A stretch of 32,298 nt of DNA. Origin: Syntrophomonadaceae bacterium. GTDB taxonomy: Bacteria > Bacillota > Syntrophomonadia > Syntrophomonadales > Syntrophomonadaceae. The notes under the pieces are model-generated. The model saw nothing but the letters and a program-made list of their open reading frames with translations. It ran no database searches and was not told the DNA's origin. The stretch spans positions 1 to 32,298 of the forward strand of contig JAAYCZ010000236.1 of the NCBI GenBank assembly GCA_012729495.1. The letters are read 5' to 3'. The stretch's first letter is position 1, and the number at the start of each line of letters is the position of its first letter. The position numbers and the translations under genes are program-made. Positions 1 to 8,179 of this stretch are shown here, piece after piece.

Positions 1-2
1 TG

Positions 3-3000
3 CAGCAATTCCAGCGTTCCTGGGCGTTGTCACAGAAGTTTGGGCTGCAATCACTGGATGATGAAAACGGCGTAGAAAGTTTGCAGACCAATACCTATCC
101 CTTTGCCAATCCGCTGCTCTCCGATGACGGCCAAATACTGGTCTACGTTTACGACGGGGACAGTAATGAGATCGAAAACACCCGGATATACTGGAGCAGC
201 CTCCAGGAAGGCAAATATCCCCAAGGTGTTCCGCTTGCCGCTGAGATGACCAGCTTTGGCGATTCCCAGTTGCAATTAGCCGGCAATGAGGATTTTGCCG
301 CCGCGGCGTGGGTTGCCCAGAGCCAAACCATACCCCGGGAAGCGGGGCAGGAAATCAGTAATGCAGATATCGCTTTGTTGAGCAATGGCACCGAAGTAGT
401 AGCGTCAGTTTATGACAACCGCCAATGGGTGACGACCCGGCTCAGCCAGAACAGTACTCCGGATATGGCGCCGGCAGTAGCGGTAAATGACAACCGGGTG
501 CTGGTTGCCTGGCGCAGTGTTTATGCGGCGGATGCCAACCGGCCTTTGGAATTCAACGGTACCGACAACATTCTTTACCGGATATATGACCGGGGAAATA
601 AAGCATGGGGTGAGACCAAGACCCTGTACAACGGCAGCAATGGAGCGGTGAAAGCCCTCGAAGCCGCCATGCTGGAGGATGGTACGGCAGCGCTGACCTA
701 TTCCCTGGATACGTCTGTGGATACCGAAGGCAGTGACCATTTGCTCACCGTTTCCGATGACGGCAAAAAAGTAAGCAGCGGCATGGAAATCGTCTATGCG
801 GTCATTAACCCGGAAGGAACGTTGTTGAAAAACGTACGAGTGAGTAACGATGCCTTTTTGGATGAAAACCCCCAATTGACAAGCGTTGCTTTTGATGACG
901 AGGGGGAGCGTTTTGTGCTCGGTTGGTACAGCATTCATGACGCTGATGGAATCAGCCGCAATGATATCCGCTTGTGTGCATTTGACCGCTACGGCACGAT
1001 ATATCCGGATTTTATTGACAGCATTAGCAGCATTAACAACCATGCCAATGTGAATATCAGTTCCAATTTTATATTTAGCAAAAATGCCAAGAAGATTGAT
1101 CAACTATCTATTCTATGGAAAGAGCCGGCGGATACTGCAATTACCGAAGGAGATACTGTCAAAGCGGACAAGGATCTGCTGAAGGCGGTCAAGTTCATTG
1201 AAGAAAACGGAAAAATTTATATTACCTCAACATTGGATGTAGCGACGATGAGTAATTTTACTCTGATCGATCATTACGATGCCTGGTGTCCGGATCAAGA
1301 TACGGTCAAGGCAGTTATTCTGGGTACAAATTACGATAATGGTTACCGGGAAAACAAGATCCCCATAGTAGTAAACGGAGAGAGCACGGAGCAAATTATT
1401 TATACCCCGATTGCCCGCTCTGACCTGTATACGGCCACCGCAACCTATGAGAACAAAATGACAGTCAATTCTGTGGCGGTAGATTATCGCACCATCCAAC
1501 CAGGCTTACGGATACCGGTCCAGTTTAATCTGTTCAATGCCGGCGTACAGCCAATTGATAATATAACCATACAAATCGGGGATAATATCACCGAGTTTAA
1601 CCAGGGACTGTTTTTATTACCCAATGACAGCATCACACTGACCGCCGATTATGATATCCCAGCAGATCAGATCATCAATCCGGACTACAACATCACCGCC
1701 CACTTCAGCAGCATGATGCCGACCCTGGGCAAGCAATATTCGATTACCGACACCTTGTATCTTGATGTACCGGATGTTGGCATAGCCAACACGGAGATTA
1801 TAAGGGAAGAAAATGGCCGGCGGGTTATCCAGGTAAAGCTATACAACAATGGGGCTGCCTTAGCGGGAAGTTCGCGCCATGTCAAAATAGGGCTTTTCAG
1901 CGATCCGGAGTGCACCCAGCTGCTGGAGATGGTAAACGGTCAGGAAGAGGGCGTTCCCTTCAGTGTGGACCCGGGTGATTTTGGCTTGATTGATGCCGGC
2001 GCTTATACCCGCCAATTCGTCTTTGATATTGCCGGACACGTGATGCTGGGCAATGAGATTCCGGAAAACGGCGTGCAGATCTTTGTTAAGGCCTGGGCGG
2101 AAGAAACGCTTCTTACCGGTGAAACAGCGGCTAATCTGGAACTGATCGAATACTATCGCCATAACAATATTTCTACGGTACTTTTTGAAAGCTTGCTGGT
2201 TCGCAATGATTATCAACCCGTGACCCTGACCACTCAAATGCACTGTGAAGGGGGTTCATCCACGGTACTTGTCGATTTGAAAAACAATGCCCTGGCCAAC
2301 CGCCATAGCGGCAACCTTATCGTCAGCCTGTTGGATAAAAATGGCCGCATCATTGATACCAAACGCAGCTATAATCGGTTCTTATTGGGGGCGGGTCTCA
2401 TCAATCTGGCTGGAGAAGAATCCTCCCAGTCGGTCTTTACCTTTGACCGTGAGGGGGCAGCGGTGATGGTTACCTACGCCGACGTGAACGAAGAGGAAGA
2501 GGATAATACGGGCTTATCGTCCCATTTCATGCGGGGCATACCGCTACAGTTGGTACAAGGCCAGCAGGAGTATTTTTATGAAACGGAAAACCTGACCTCC
2601 ACGTTCATCAACATCGCCGCCCAAGACCCGGCTGCTGCCATCAAAGTCAATGGTCTGCCGACAGATTTGGGCAGTGCGGTGGTTGATCTGCACCATGGCA
2701 TCAATACGATTGTCATAACCGTAACTTCAGCAGACGGTACGGTTACCGATACATATACGGTAACTATCAACAACCATATGCAGCAGCCCCCCGGTCAGGA
2801 TGGCAGTCAGTCAGGCTCTGGCGCATCAGGTGATGCCCGGACAGGGATTATCGTTACTTCGGAACAAAAACAAGGGGTCAGGTTATTTAGCATCAGGATT
2901 GATAACAATTTGTTGGCTTCCGCAGGCGGAAGAGCAAGCGCAGCGGTGCCGGCTGAAAATGCCGGCCCGGGAACGGTAGCGGTCAGGGTTTATCCCGACG

Positions 3001-3647
3001 GCAGCGAAGAGATTATACCGATGGCATTACTCAGGAATGGACAGATGATAATCCCCGTAAACGGATCAATGACAATTAAATTAAAGGACAATATCCCCGC
3101 ATTTAATGACATACAGAACCATTGGGCGAGGGAAGAGGCGTTATTTGTAGGGGCCAGAAATTTGTTTGCCGGCATCGATAATGTCAACTTTGGCCCGGAC
3201 ATGACCATGACCAGAGGAATGCTGGTAACGGTTCTGGGACGGCTGGGCAACATCGATCCCGGCGAGTTTACTGAATCCCGCTTCCGGGATGTGGATGCGA
3301 ATGCCTATTATGCTCCCTACATAGCTTGGGCGAAACAAGCGGGAATCGTCAACGGAACCGGTGATAACAGATTTGCCCCGGACGAACCGGTTACACGGGA
3401 ACAGCTGGCGAAAATGTTGGTAAATTACGTTGCCTTGGTACAGCTTACTCTGCAAACAACTATGGAATCCGATGGGTTTGCGGATCATGAAAATATCAGT
3501 AATTATGCCCGGGAAGCCATAAAAATCATGCATCAGGCCGGTATCATCAACGGCCGGGAAGATAACCGCGTTGATCCGCAAAATAGCGCCACCAGAGCAG
3601 AAGTAGCCGCCATGCTGGCCAGACTGATCAGAAATGTTATGCAATAA
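3..3647 (+). CDS. SLH-domain surface protein, 5' end outside window
   Basis: Large exported cell-surface protein; the reading frame is open to the window start, so the N-terminus and presumed signal peptide are missing. About 1,214 residues are visible. The first ~450 are beta-rich with repeated stretches such as VYVYDGD and VLVAWRS, suggesting a beta-propeller. A CARDB-like beta-sandwich follows (roughly 480-600). Near residues 860-920 there is a cadherin-like beta-sandwich of the PF12733 type, ending in TVTDTYTVTINN. A Gly/Ser/Gln linker leads to three C-terminal SLH repeats (about 1035-1210), recognisable by FNDIQNHWA, FRDVDANAYYAPYIAWAKQAG and YAREAIKIMHQAGI, each followed by an F/VxP and TRxxxxxML block. 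SLH repeats bind secondary cell-wall polymers, so the protein is anchored at the wall; its ligand is unknown. An in-frame TTG at 27 is unlikely to be the true start because no signal peptide follows it. A hairpin follows the stop. Confidence 0.88.
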   Translation, partial: QQFQRSWALSQKFGLQSLDDENGVESLQTNTYPFANPLLSDDGQILVYVYDGDSNEIENTRIYWSSLQEGKYPQGVPLAAEMTSFGDSQLQLAGNEDFAAAAWVAQSQTIPREAGQEISNADIALLSNGTEVVASVYDNRQWVTTRLSQNSTPDMAPAVAVNDNRVLVAWRSVYAADANRPLEFNGTDNILYRIYDRGNKAWGETKTLYNGSNGAVKALEAAMLEDGTAALTYSLDTSVDTEGSDHLLTVSDDGKKVSSGMEIVYAVINPEGTLLKNVRVSNDAFLDENPQLTSVAFDDEGERFVLGWYSIHDADGISRNDIRLCAFDRYGTIYPDFIDSISSINNHANVNISSNFIFSKNAKKIDQLSILWKEPADTAITEGDTVKADKDLLKAVKFIEENGKIYITSTLDVATMSNFTLIDHYDAWCPDQDTVKAVILGTNYDNGYRENKIPIVVNGESTEQIIYTPIARSDLYTATATYENKMTVNSVAVDYRTIQPGLRIPVQFNLFNAGVQPIDNITIQIGDNITEFNQGLFLLPNDSITLTADYDIPADQIINPDYNITAHFSSMMPTLGKQYSITDTLYLDVPDVGIANTEIIREENGRRVIQVKLYNNGAALAGSSRHVKIGLFSDPECTQLLEMVNGQEEGVPFSVDPGDFGLIDAGAYTRQFVFDIAGHVMLGNEIPENGVQIFVKAWAEETLLTGETAANLELIEYYRHNNISTVLFESLLVRNDYQPVTLTTQMHCEGGSSTVLVDLKNNALANRHSGNLIVSLLDKNGRIIDTKRSYNRFLLGAGLINLAGEESSQSVFTFDREGAAVMVTYADVNEEEEDNTGLSSHFMRGIPLQLVQGQQEYFYETENLTSTFINIAAQDPAAAIKVNGLPTDLGSAVVDLHHGINTIVITVTSADGTVTDTYTVTINNHMQQPPGQDGSQSGSGASGDARTGIIVTSEQKQGVRLFSIRIDNNLLASAGGRASAAVPAENAGPGTVAVRVYPDGSEEIIPMALLRNGQMIIPVNGSMTIKLKDNIPAFNDIQNHWAREEALFVGARNLFAGIDNVNFGPDMTMTRGMLVTVLGRLGNIDPGEFTESRFRDVDANAYYAPYIAWAKQAGIVNGTGDNRFAPDEPVTREQLAKMLVNYVALVQLTLQTTMESDGFADHENISNYAREAIKIMHQAGIINGREDNRVDPQNSATRAEVAAMLARLIRNVMQ

Positions 3648-3650
3648 ACG

Positions 3651-3684
3651 ATTAATGGTTGTGCCGTATGGCGCAACCATTAAT
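3651..3684. terminator. Hairpin after SLH gene
   Basis: A 14-bp inverted repeat (ATTAATGGTTGTGC against GCGCAACCATTAAT, one G-T pair) with a 6-nt loop lies 3 bases after the SLH stop codon. It has no T-tract, so it may be a weak or bidirectional terminator or an mRNA 3' stabiliser. It also contains the in-frame TTG at 3659, which argues that uvsE does not start there. Confidence 0.5.
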
Positions 3685-3700
3685 TATCAGGGGGTACCTG

Positions 3701-4957
3701 GTGAGTATAGGATATGCTTGTCTGACCATTGGGGTACGGGATACTGATTTTAAAAGCTGTATGCTGAAAAATGTCAGTGAGGCCAAACTTATAGAACTAA
3801 TTGGCCATAATCTGCATTCTCTGGAAAAAGTAATCGACTACAACCTGGCCAACCGCATCAATCTTTTCAGAATCAGTTCTGATCTGATCCCGTTCGGCTC
3901 CAGCCCGGCCAATCCGCTTCCCTGGGAAGAGATATTTTCTGCCCAACTGCAGCAAATAGGATTAAAAATTAAACAAAGCGGCATGAGGGTATCCATGCAT
4001 CCCGGACAGTACACGGTATTGAATTCACCCGATGCAGGCGTGGTGTCCCGGGCCATGGAAGATCTTACCTATCATGCCCGGGTGCTGGATAGCCTGGGAA
4101 CCGACGTAAAACATAAAATTGTTCTGCATATAGGCGGCGTTTATAACGACAAAGAAAAGGCGATCAACCGATTTATTTCTCACTGCCGGCAGTTGGACCC
4201 GGCGGTTAAACGCAGGCTGGTGCCGGAGAATGATGACCGCTCCTACAGTATCGAAGAAGTGCTGGAAATCGGAACGAGGCTTAAAGCACCGGTCGTATTT
4301 GATAATTTGCATCATGCCATTAATCCTTCCGCAGACAAGATGAGCGATGCTGACTGGATCAAACAATGCCAAAAAACATGGCAGTCCGGAGATGGACGGC
4401 AAAAAATCCATTATTCCCAGCAGAATAAGGAGAAAAAACCCGGTTCCCATTCTGATACGATTGAAATCAATGAATTTATGCATTTTTATGATTCTGTGGC
4501 GGGTGATAATCTTGATGTCATGCTGGAGGTGAAAGATAAGAATCTTTCTGCCTTGAAATGCATCAACTGCACCGCTGCCGATAAAAGCATTAAGTATTTG
4601 GAAAAAGAGTGGAGCAGGTACAAGTATACCGTTTTGGAACGCTCCCCTGCAGCTTATCAGGAAATCCGCCGCTTGCTCCGTATTAAAACCGAGTACCCTG
4701 CGCTTGCTTTCTATACCACATTGGAAGCTGCCCTGCAAAGTCCGCTTGAAACCGGTCATGCAATCAACGCTGCCCAGCATGTCTGGGGGTACTTCAAGGA
4801 TGTTGCCACAGCCAACGAAAAGGAGACCTTTCTAAAAAACATAAATCATTATCAATCAGGTAATACTGGCAATGGCAGCCTGAAAAAATATTTGTGGAAA
4901 ATGGCGGTCAAATACCGCTGTTCTTACTTGCTTGATGCTTATTATTTCATTTTTTAG
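3701..4957 (+). CDS. uvsE: UV damage endonuclease UvsE with C-terminal DUF1722/YbgA-like domain
   Basis: UVDE-family endonuclease that nicks DNA 5' of UV photoproducts. The GTG at 3701 is chosen because an AGGGGG ribosome-binding site precedes it and upstream in-frame starts lie in the hairpin. In this 418-residue form the TIM-barrel domain covers about 1-285 and holds the family's metal and substrate residues: H100 with Q103-Y104 (MHPGQYT), H143 (LHIGG), E176 (VPEND), D201 and H204 (FDNLHH), K235 and H237 (KIHYS), H250 and E276 (MLEVKDK). This spacing matches the Thermus enzyme as I remember it. Common bacterial UvsE proteins are about 300-320 residues; here some 115 extra residues (about 302-418) carry HVWGYFK, a Tyr-Gly turn and KYxxxYLLDAYYF, the pattern of DUF1722 (YbgA), whose gene adjoins photolyase in E. 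coli. The next gene starts 14 bp after the stop, so the two may be cotranscribed. Confidence 0.9.
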   Translation: MSIGYACLTIGVRDTDFKSCMLKNVSEAKLIELIGHNLHSLEKVIDYNLANRINLFRISSDLIPFGSSPANPLPWEEIFSAQLQQIGLKIKQSGMRVSMHPGQYTVLNSPDAGVVSRAMEDLTYHARVLDSLGTDVKHKIVLHIGGVYNDKEKAINRFISHCRQLDPAVKRRLVPENDDRSYSIEEVLEIGTRLKAPVVFDNLHHAINPSADKMSDADWIKQCQKTWQSGDGRQKIHYSQQNKEKKPGSHSDTIEINEFMHFYDSVAGDNLDVMLEVKDKNLSALKCINCTAADKSIKYLEKEWSRYKYTVLERSPAAYQEIRRLLRIKTEYPALAFYTTLEAALQSPLETGHAINAAQHVWGYFKDVATANEKETFLKNINHYQSGNTGNGSLKKYLWKMAVKYRCSYLLDAYYFIF

Positions 4958-4971
4958 AAGGAGGAAGGATG

Positions 4972-5778
4972 ATGGGCCAGCAAAAAGAATCCAATGTTAT
5001 TAAAATTCTGGTTTTAGTTACTTATCTGGCCATGGTGGCGGTAAACGCACTGGCCAATATTTTACCCATCAATGGCGTCAATACCGGGCAGGTTTCTGCT
5101 TCCTATCCCAACCTTTTCGCCCCGGCCGCAGTCACCTTTGTCATCTGGGGAGTCATCTATGTGCTGCTGGCCGGATACACCCTGTATCATGCAGGTTTAT
5201 TCCGCGCCTGGCAAGATGCTGATAAAGGCGAACTGCTGAATAAAATCGGATTACTGTTTGCCGTTTCTTCACTGGCTAATATTGCCTGGATCTTTTCCTG
5301 GCACTACTTTAAGATTTCGCTGTCTATGCTTTGGATGATCGTCATTCTTCTTTGTTTGATCGCCATCGTACGCAATATTAGTAAGACACGGCTTTCCCGG
5401 CGGGAAAAGATATTTATCAAGCTGCCCTTCAGCATCTACTTCGGCTGGATTACGGTGGCTACCATTGCCAATGCCGCCACCCTTTTGGTTAGTTGGAACT
5501 GGAACGGTTTCGGAATAGCGGAACCCATCTGGACGGTTATTATCCTTCTGGTGGGAGTGCTGATCGGTGCGGCAACAACGATCACAAACCGGGATATTGC
5601 CTACGGACTTGTAATTGTTTGGGCATATGCGGGCATTTACAGCAAACATATTTCAGCCGCCGGTTTTGCCGGTCAGTATCCGATAGTTATCAATACGGTG
5701 ATCGTTTGTATCGTTCTGATGCTGGCTACCATAATCTACGTTTTTAGCAAACGGAAACGGGAAAGATATTCATTCTGA
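4972..5778 (+). CDS. TspO/MBR-related multispanning membrane protein
   Basis: Integral membrane protein of 268 residues related to the tryptophan-rich sensory (TspO/MBR) family. About eight hydrophobic segments are visible, against five in classical TspO of ~160 residues. TspO-like signatures are FAPAAVTFVIWGVIYVLLAG in segment 2, NIAWIFSWHY in segment 3 and PFSIYFGWITVATIANA in segment 5. TspO proteins bind porphyrins and other hydrophobic ligands; the role of this long variant is unknown. Two ATG codons are adjacent (4969 and 4972); GGAGGA at 4960-4965 is better spaced for the second, which I use. It lies just behind uvsE, probably in the same transcript, which ends at the hairpin at 5804. 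Such long homologues are common in Firmicutes, so function should not be carried over from mitochondrial TSPO. Confidence 0.8.
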   Translation: MGQQKESNVIKILVLVTYLAMVAVNALANILPINGVNTGQVSASYPNLFAPAAVTFVIWGVIYVLLAGYTLYHAGLFRAWQDADKGELLNKIGLLFAVSSLANIAWIFSWHYFKISLSMLWMIVILLCLIAIVRNISKTRLSRREKIFIKLPFSIYFGWITVATIANAATLLVSWNWNGFGIAEPIWTVIILLVGVLIGAATTITNRDIAYGLVIVWAYAGIYSKHISAAGFAGQYPIVINTVIVCIVLMLATIIYVFSKRKRERYSF

Positions 5779-5803
5779 AGCAGCGATCGATCATAAAGAC
5801 AGC

Positions 5804-5833
5804 AAAAACGTCCCCTGGCCGGGAACGTTTTTT
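5804..5833. terminator. Intrinsic terminator, possibly bidirectional
   Basis: A stem of about 12 bp with one mismatch (AAAAACGTCCCC against GGGAACGTTTTTT), loop TGGCC. T-rich on the right and A-rich on the left, so it could end both the plus-strand uvsE transcript and the convergent minus-strand CoA-transferase transcript. Confidence 0.75.
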
Positions 5834-5881
5834 GGGGGAGGGGAATTCTGTTGGAGCAAAAACTCAAAAAGCATCAATAAA

Positions 5882-7228
5882 TTATTCGATTTTATTGGTT
5901 CTGCGCCAGATTTTCATTTCATCAGCCGCTTTGATCAGTTCATCCCGGAACTGGGGATGGGCCAGTCTGATCAGCCCTTCGGCGCGTTCATAAGTGGATT
6001 TGCCTTTAAACTGTTCAATTCCGTACTCAGTGGCTACATACTGAACCAGGGAGCGGGGCAGGGTTACGATCGTCCCCGGTGCAAGGGTCGGCATTATACG
6101 GGACTGCAGAGTGCCTTCCTTGTCCGTATAGGTCGAATCAAAACAAATGATTCCCTTGCCGCCGTGGGAATTGAAAGCACCCAGGATAAAATCAAGCTGC
6201 CCGCCGGTTCCGGACACCTGTCTGGTTTTAACGCTTTCTGAGGCTACCTGCGAAAACAGATCTATCGCCAGGGCATTGTTTATTGCCACTACTTTATCAT
6301 TTAAGGCAATAATCCGGGGATCGTTGGTGTAGTTAACCGGATAAATAGCACATACCGGGTTGTTATCAAGGAAGTCATACAACTTCTGGGTGCCCAGCGC
6401 AAAGGTGTAGACCATTTTGTTTTTGTCGATGGTTTTCCTGGCACCGGTTACAAGGCCCTTATCATAGAGATCAACACAGGCGTCCGTCATCATTTCACTG
6501 TGGATTCCCAGGTCTTTTAAATCACTGTCGGCAATCAGGGCCCCGACTGCATTGGGGAGTCCCCCGATGCCAAGCTGCAGGCAGGCTCCGTCTTCAATCT
6601 CTTTGATGAGAATGTCGGCTATTTTCTGTTCGGTTGCGGTCGGGACTGCAGGAGAAAGCTGCCGCAGCGGGGTGTTGTTGCCTTCCACCACATAATCGAC
6701 CTGGGAAATGTGCACCGATTCCTGATTGCCGCCCAGACAAACCGGTACCGAATGGTTGACTTCAACAATTTTTATTTTGGTTTTTTCCATAACCGCCGGG
6801 GTAATTGAATTGGAAGGACCCAGGTTAAAATAACCGCGCGCATCCATGGGGCTGACAGAGAAAAAACCAACATCAATATCGTAATACTTCTTAATAATTC
6901 GTGAACCTTGATGATAAGTATTGGGAATATAGTTGCACAGATTGTGATCATGCAATTTGCGCGATACAATTCCAAAATGCAGATCCGTTAGTACGAAATG
7001 TTCCCTTTTGGGGTCAGCCAACACTACCTGGGGCGGTGAAGTATAACATACACCGGTAACTTTGACATCCTGCAGTTCGTTTACCCGTTTGGCCAGGGCT
7101 TCATCGAGTGCATGCGGAAACATGGTGAACTCTCCATAGGCGATTTGATCACCTGATTTCACCATCGCTGCGGCCTGATCGGCAGTAATCTTTTTCTGGT
7201 CATATTGCCATTTGATAATATCTCCCAT
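5882..7228 (-). CDS. Butyryl-CoA:acetate / 4-hydroxybutyrate-type CoA-transferase
   Basis: Family I-like acetyl-CoA hydrolase/transferase that moves CoA between an acyl-CoA and acetate or a related acid through a glutamyl-CoA intermediate, in the cytoplasm. The frame is open further upstream, but ATG at 7228 has AAGGAG nine bases ahead and begins MGDIIKWQYDQKKIT, the usual N-terminus of the butyryl-CoA:acetate subgroup; this gives 448 residues, normal for the family. The conserved glycine loop GIGGLPNAVG is at about 220-229 and the likely catalytic glutamate is E245 in HSEMMTDACVDLY. The substrate cannot be fixed from sequence: butyrate, 4-hydroxybutyrate and propionate enzymes look alike. 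With the acyl-CoA dehydrogenase at 15.3-17.1 kb, a role in activating butyrate or releasing it as acyl-CoA is likely. The gene is monocistronic on the minus strand. Confidence 0.88.
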   Translation of the reverse strand: MGDIIKWQYDQKKITADQAAAMVKSGDQIAYGEFTMFPHALDEALAKRVNELQDVKVTGVCYTSPPQVVLADPKREHFVLTDLHFGIVSRKLHDHNLCNYIPNTYHQGSRIIKKYYDIDVGFFSVSPMDARGYFNLGPSNSITPAVMEKTKIKIVEVNHSVPVCLGGNQESVHISQVDYVVEGNNTPLRQLSPAVPTATEQKIADILIKEIEDGACLQLGIGGLPNAVGALIADSDLKDLGIHSEMMTDACVDLYDKGLVTGARKTIDKNKMVYTFALGTQKLYDFLDNNPVCAIYPVNYTNDPRIIALNDKVVAINNALAIDLFSQVASESVKTRQVSGTGGQLDFILGAFNSHGGKGIICFDSTYTDKEGTLQSRIMPTLAPGTIVTLPRSLVQYVATEYGIEQFKGKSTYERAEGLIRLAHPQFRDELIKAADEMKIWRRTNKIE

Positions 7229-7335
7229 TCTGTCACGCTCCTTAATGTTTAGATTGCTTTTAATATTTCTGTATCTGGAAGATTTTGTTTTCAAAAAGGT
7301 TATGCAATAAATGGTTTATTTAATCATGGTAATAT

Positions 7336-7365
7336 AGTATATATTTATAATACTAGCTTGTGCAA
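7336..7365 (-). promoter_or_regulatory. Putative promoter of the CoA-transferase gene
   Basis: On the minus strand TTGCAC (7365-7360) and TATACT (7341-7336) are separated by 18 bp. Predicted transcription would start near 7329, leaving a leader of about 100 nt before the ATG at 7228. Both boxes are near consensus, but the region is AT-rich and chance matches are possible. Confidence 0.5.
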
Positions 7366-7368
7366 ATA

Positions 7369-7397
7369 TTAACAAGCATTTGGTGGGAGAATTTATA
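7369..7397 (+). promoter_or_regulatory. Possible promoter of the DUF1294 gene
   Basis: TTAACA (7369-7374) and TTTATA (7392-7397) are 17 bp apart, ending about 45 bp before the start codon at 7442. It is divergent from the CoA-transferase promoter. The -10 match is moderate. Confidence 0.35.
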
Positions 7398-7441
7398 ACC
7401 GTTTTATTGCATCAATATAAGGTTAAAAAAGGAGTATGGTT

Positions 7442-7735
7442 ATGTTGCCCGGGATTACCGATTATAAACTGCTTTTGCTTTACCTGATTATAGTTAACAT
7501 GATTTGTTTTTTGCTTTTTTACGTTGATAAAAGGCGCGCTCAAACCGGCAGGTACAGAATACGGGAACGCGATCTGTTTTTATGGGCAATCGCAGGCGGA
7601 GCACCAGGCGGCTGGCTGGGCATGTACCTGTTTCGTCACAAGACCCGGCATTTAAAATTTAAATTTGGTTTACCATTGATTATCCTGTTACAGATGGGAA
7701 TAATTTATTTCATAATCGGTCAGGGAAGAATATAA
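7442..7735 (+). CDS. DUF1294 family small membrane protein
   Basis: Small inner-membrane protein of 97 residues with no established function. An N-terminal membrane segment (about 8-26) is followed by the family core FYVDKRRAQTGRYRIRE, a second hydrophobic stretch with GGAPGGWLGMYLFRHKTRH, and a C-terminal membrane segment. This VDK-A-R-RIxE and GG-PG-WxGM-xFRHKT-K/H pattern is characteristic of DUF1294. Two ATGs are in frame: the first at 7436 leaves only one base after the AAGGAG at 7429-7434, so the second at 7442, with 7 bases, is preferred. It is transcribed away from the CoA-transferase and precedes the tRNA genes. Confidence 0.82.
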   Translation: MLPGITDYKLLLLYLIIVNMICFLLFYVDKRRAQTGRYRIRERDLFLWAIAGGAPGGWLGMYLFRHKTRHLKFKFGLPLIILLQMGIIYFIIGQGRI

Positions 7736-7872
7736 GCAATTTATTTTTTGCGATTTTGATTACAAATCCAGAATCCACCGTTATTTTTCGCATGTACAAC
7801 CCTATTTTCAGAATCCGAGTTATACCTTGCACAAAAAGCCTGATTATGATACCATATTTCTGCAGCGAGTGC

Positions 7873-7948
7873 GGAGCCGTGGTGTAGCGGTTAACATGCC
7901 GGCCTGTCACGCCGGAGATCGTGGGTTCAAATCCCATCGGCTTCGCCA
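7873..7948 (+). tRNA. tRNA-Asp (GTC)
   Basis: Full cloverleaf: acceptor GGAGCCG with CGGCTTC, D-arm GTGT/ACAT, anticodon stem CCGGC/GCCGG around loop CTGTCAC (anticodon GTC), T-arm GTGGG-TTCAAAT-CCCAT, discriminator G and an encoded CCA. 76 nt. Confidence 0.95.
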
Positions 7949-7990
7949 TTATAAATAATTTGTCAACTTGGGATTATGGGCAACAGGCGG

Positions 7991-8065
7991 GCGGGAGTAG
8001 CTCAGTGGCAGAGCACCGGCTTCCCAAGCCGGGTGTCGAGGGTTCGAACCCCTTTTCCCGCTCCA
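7991..8065 (+). tRNA. tRNA-Gly (CCC)
   Basis: Cloverleaf with acceptor GCGGGAG against TTCCCGC, D-arm GCTC/GAGC, anticodon stem CCGGC/GCCGG around loop TTCCCAA (anticodon CCC, reading GGG), T-arm with GGTTCGAACC, discriminator T and encoded CCA. It lies 42 bp after tRNA-Asp and probably shares its transcript. Confidence 0.95.
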
Positions 8066-8077
8066 TAAATTATTCGT

Positions 8078-8105
8078 ACCGCTGTAGGGCAGTCCCCCCT
8101 GCGGT
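8078..8105 (+). other. Hairpin downstream of tRNA-Gly
   Basis: ACCGC and AGGG (8078-8089) pair with CCCT and GCGGT (8097-8105), with a 3-nt bulge and a 7-nt loop. It could mark the 3' end of the tRNA transcript. The T-rich run begins about 12 bases later, so it is not a textbook intrinsic terminator. Confidence 0.35.
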
Positions 8106-8138
8106 GGACACAGCAATTATTTTTATAAATCCATATAA

Positions 8139-8156
8139 AAACTTGATGACAAGTTT
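8139..8156 (+). promoter_or_regulatory. Inverted repeat ahead of SCIFF gene
   Basis: A perfect 7-bp inverted repeat, AAACTTG-ATGA-CAAGTTT, sits 23 bases before the SCIFF start and just before its purine-rich ribosome-binding site. It may be an operator or a leader hairpin; a TATAAA at 8134-8139 abuts it but has no good -35 partner. Confidence 0.35.
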
Positions 8157-8179
8157 ATAGGGGAAGGGGGTTTAAGAGA

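Noticed and set aside
405-1103. Long open frame on the minus strand inside the SLH gene
   Set aside because: Antiparallel to a clear coding gene with recognisable domains; its translation has no family features and no ribosome-binding site.
4025-4780. 251-codon open frame on the minus strand opposite uvsE
   Set aside because: Opposes a UvsE gene with all catalytic residues conserved; an artefact of codon bias in the true gene.
7873-8065. tRNA genes as an attachment site for an integrated element
   Set aside because: No integrase, no repeated tRNA 3' end nearby, and the downstream genes are a core clostridial locus.
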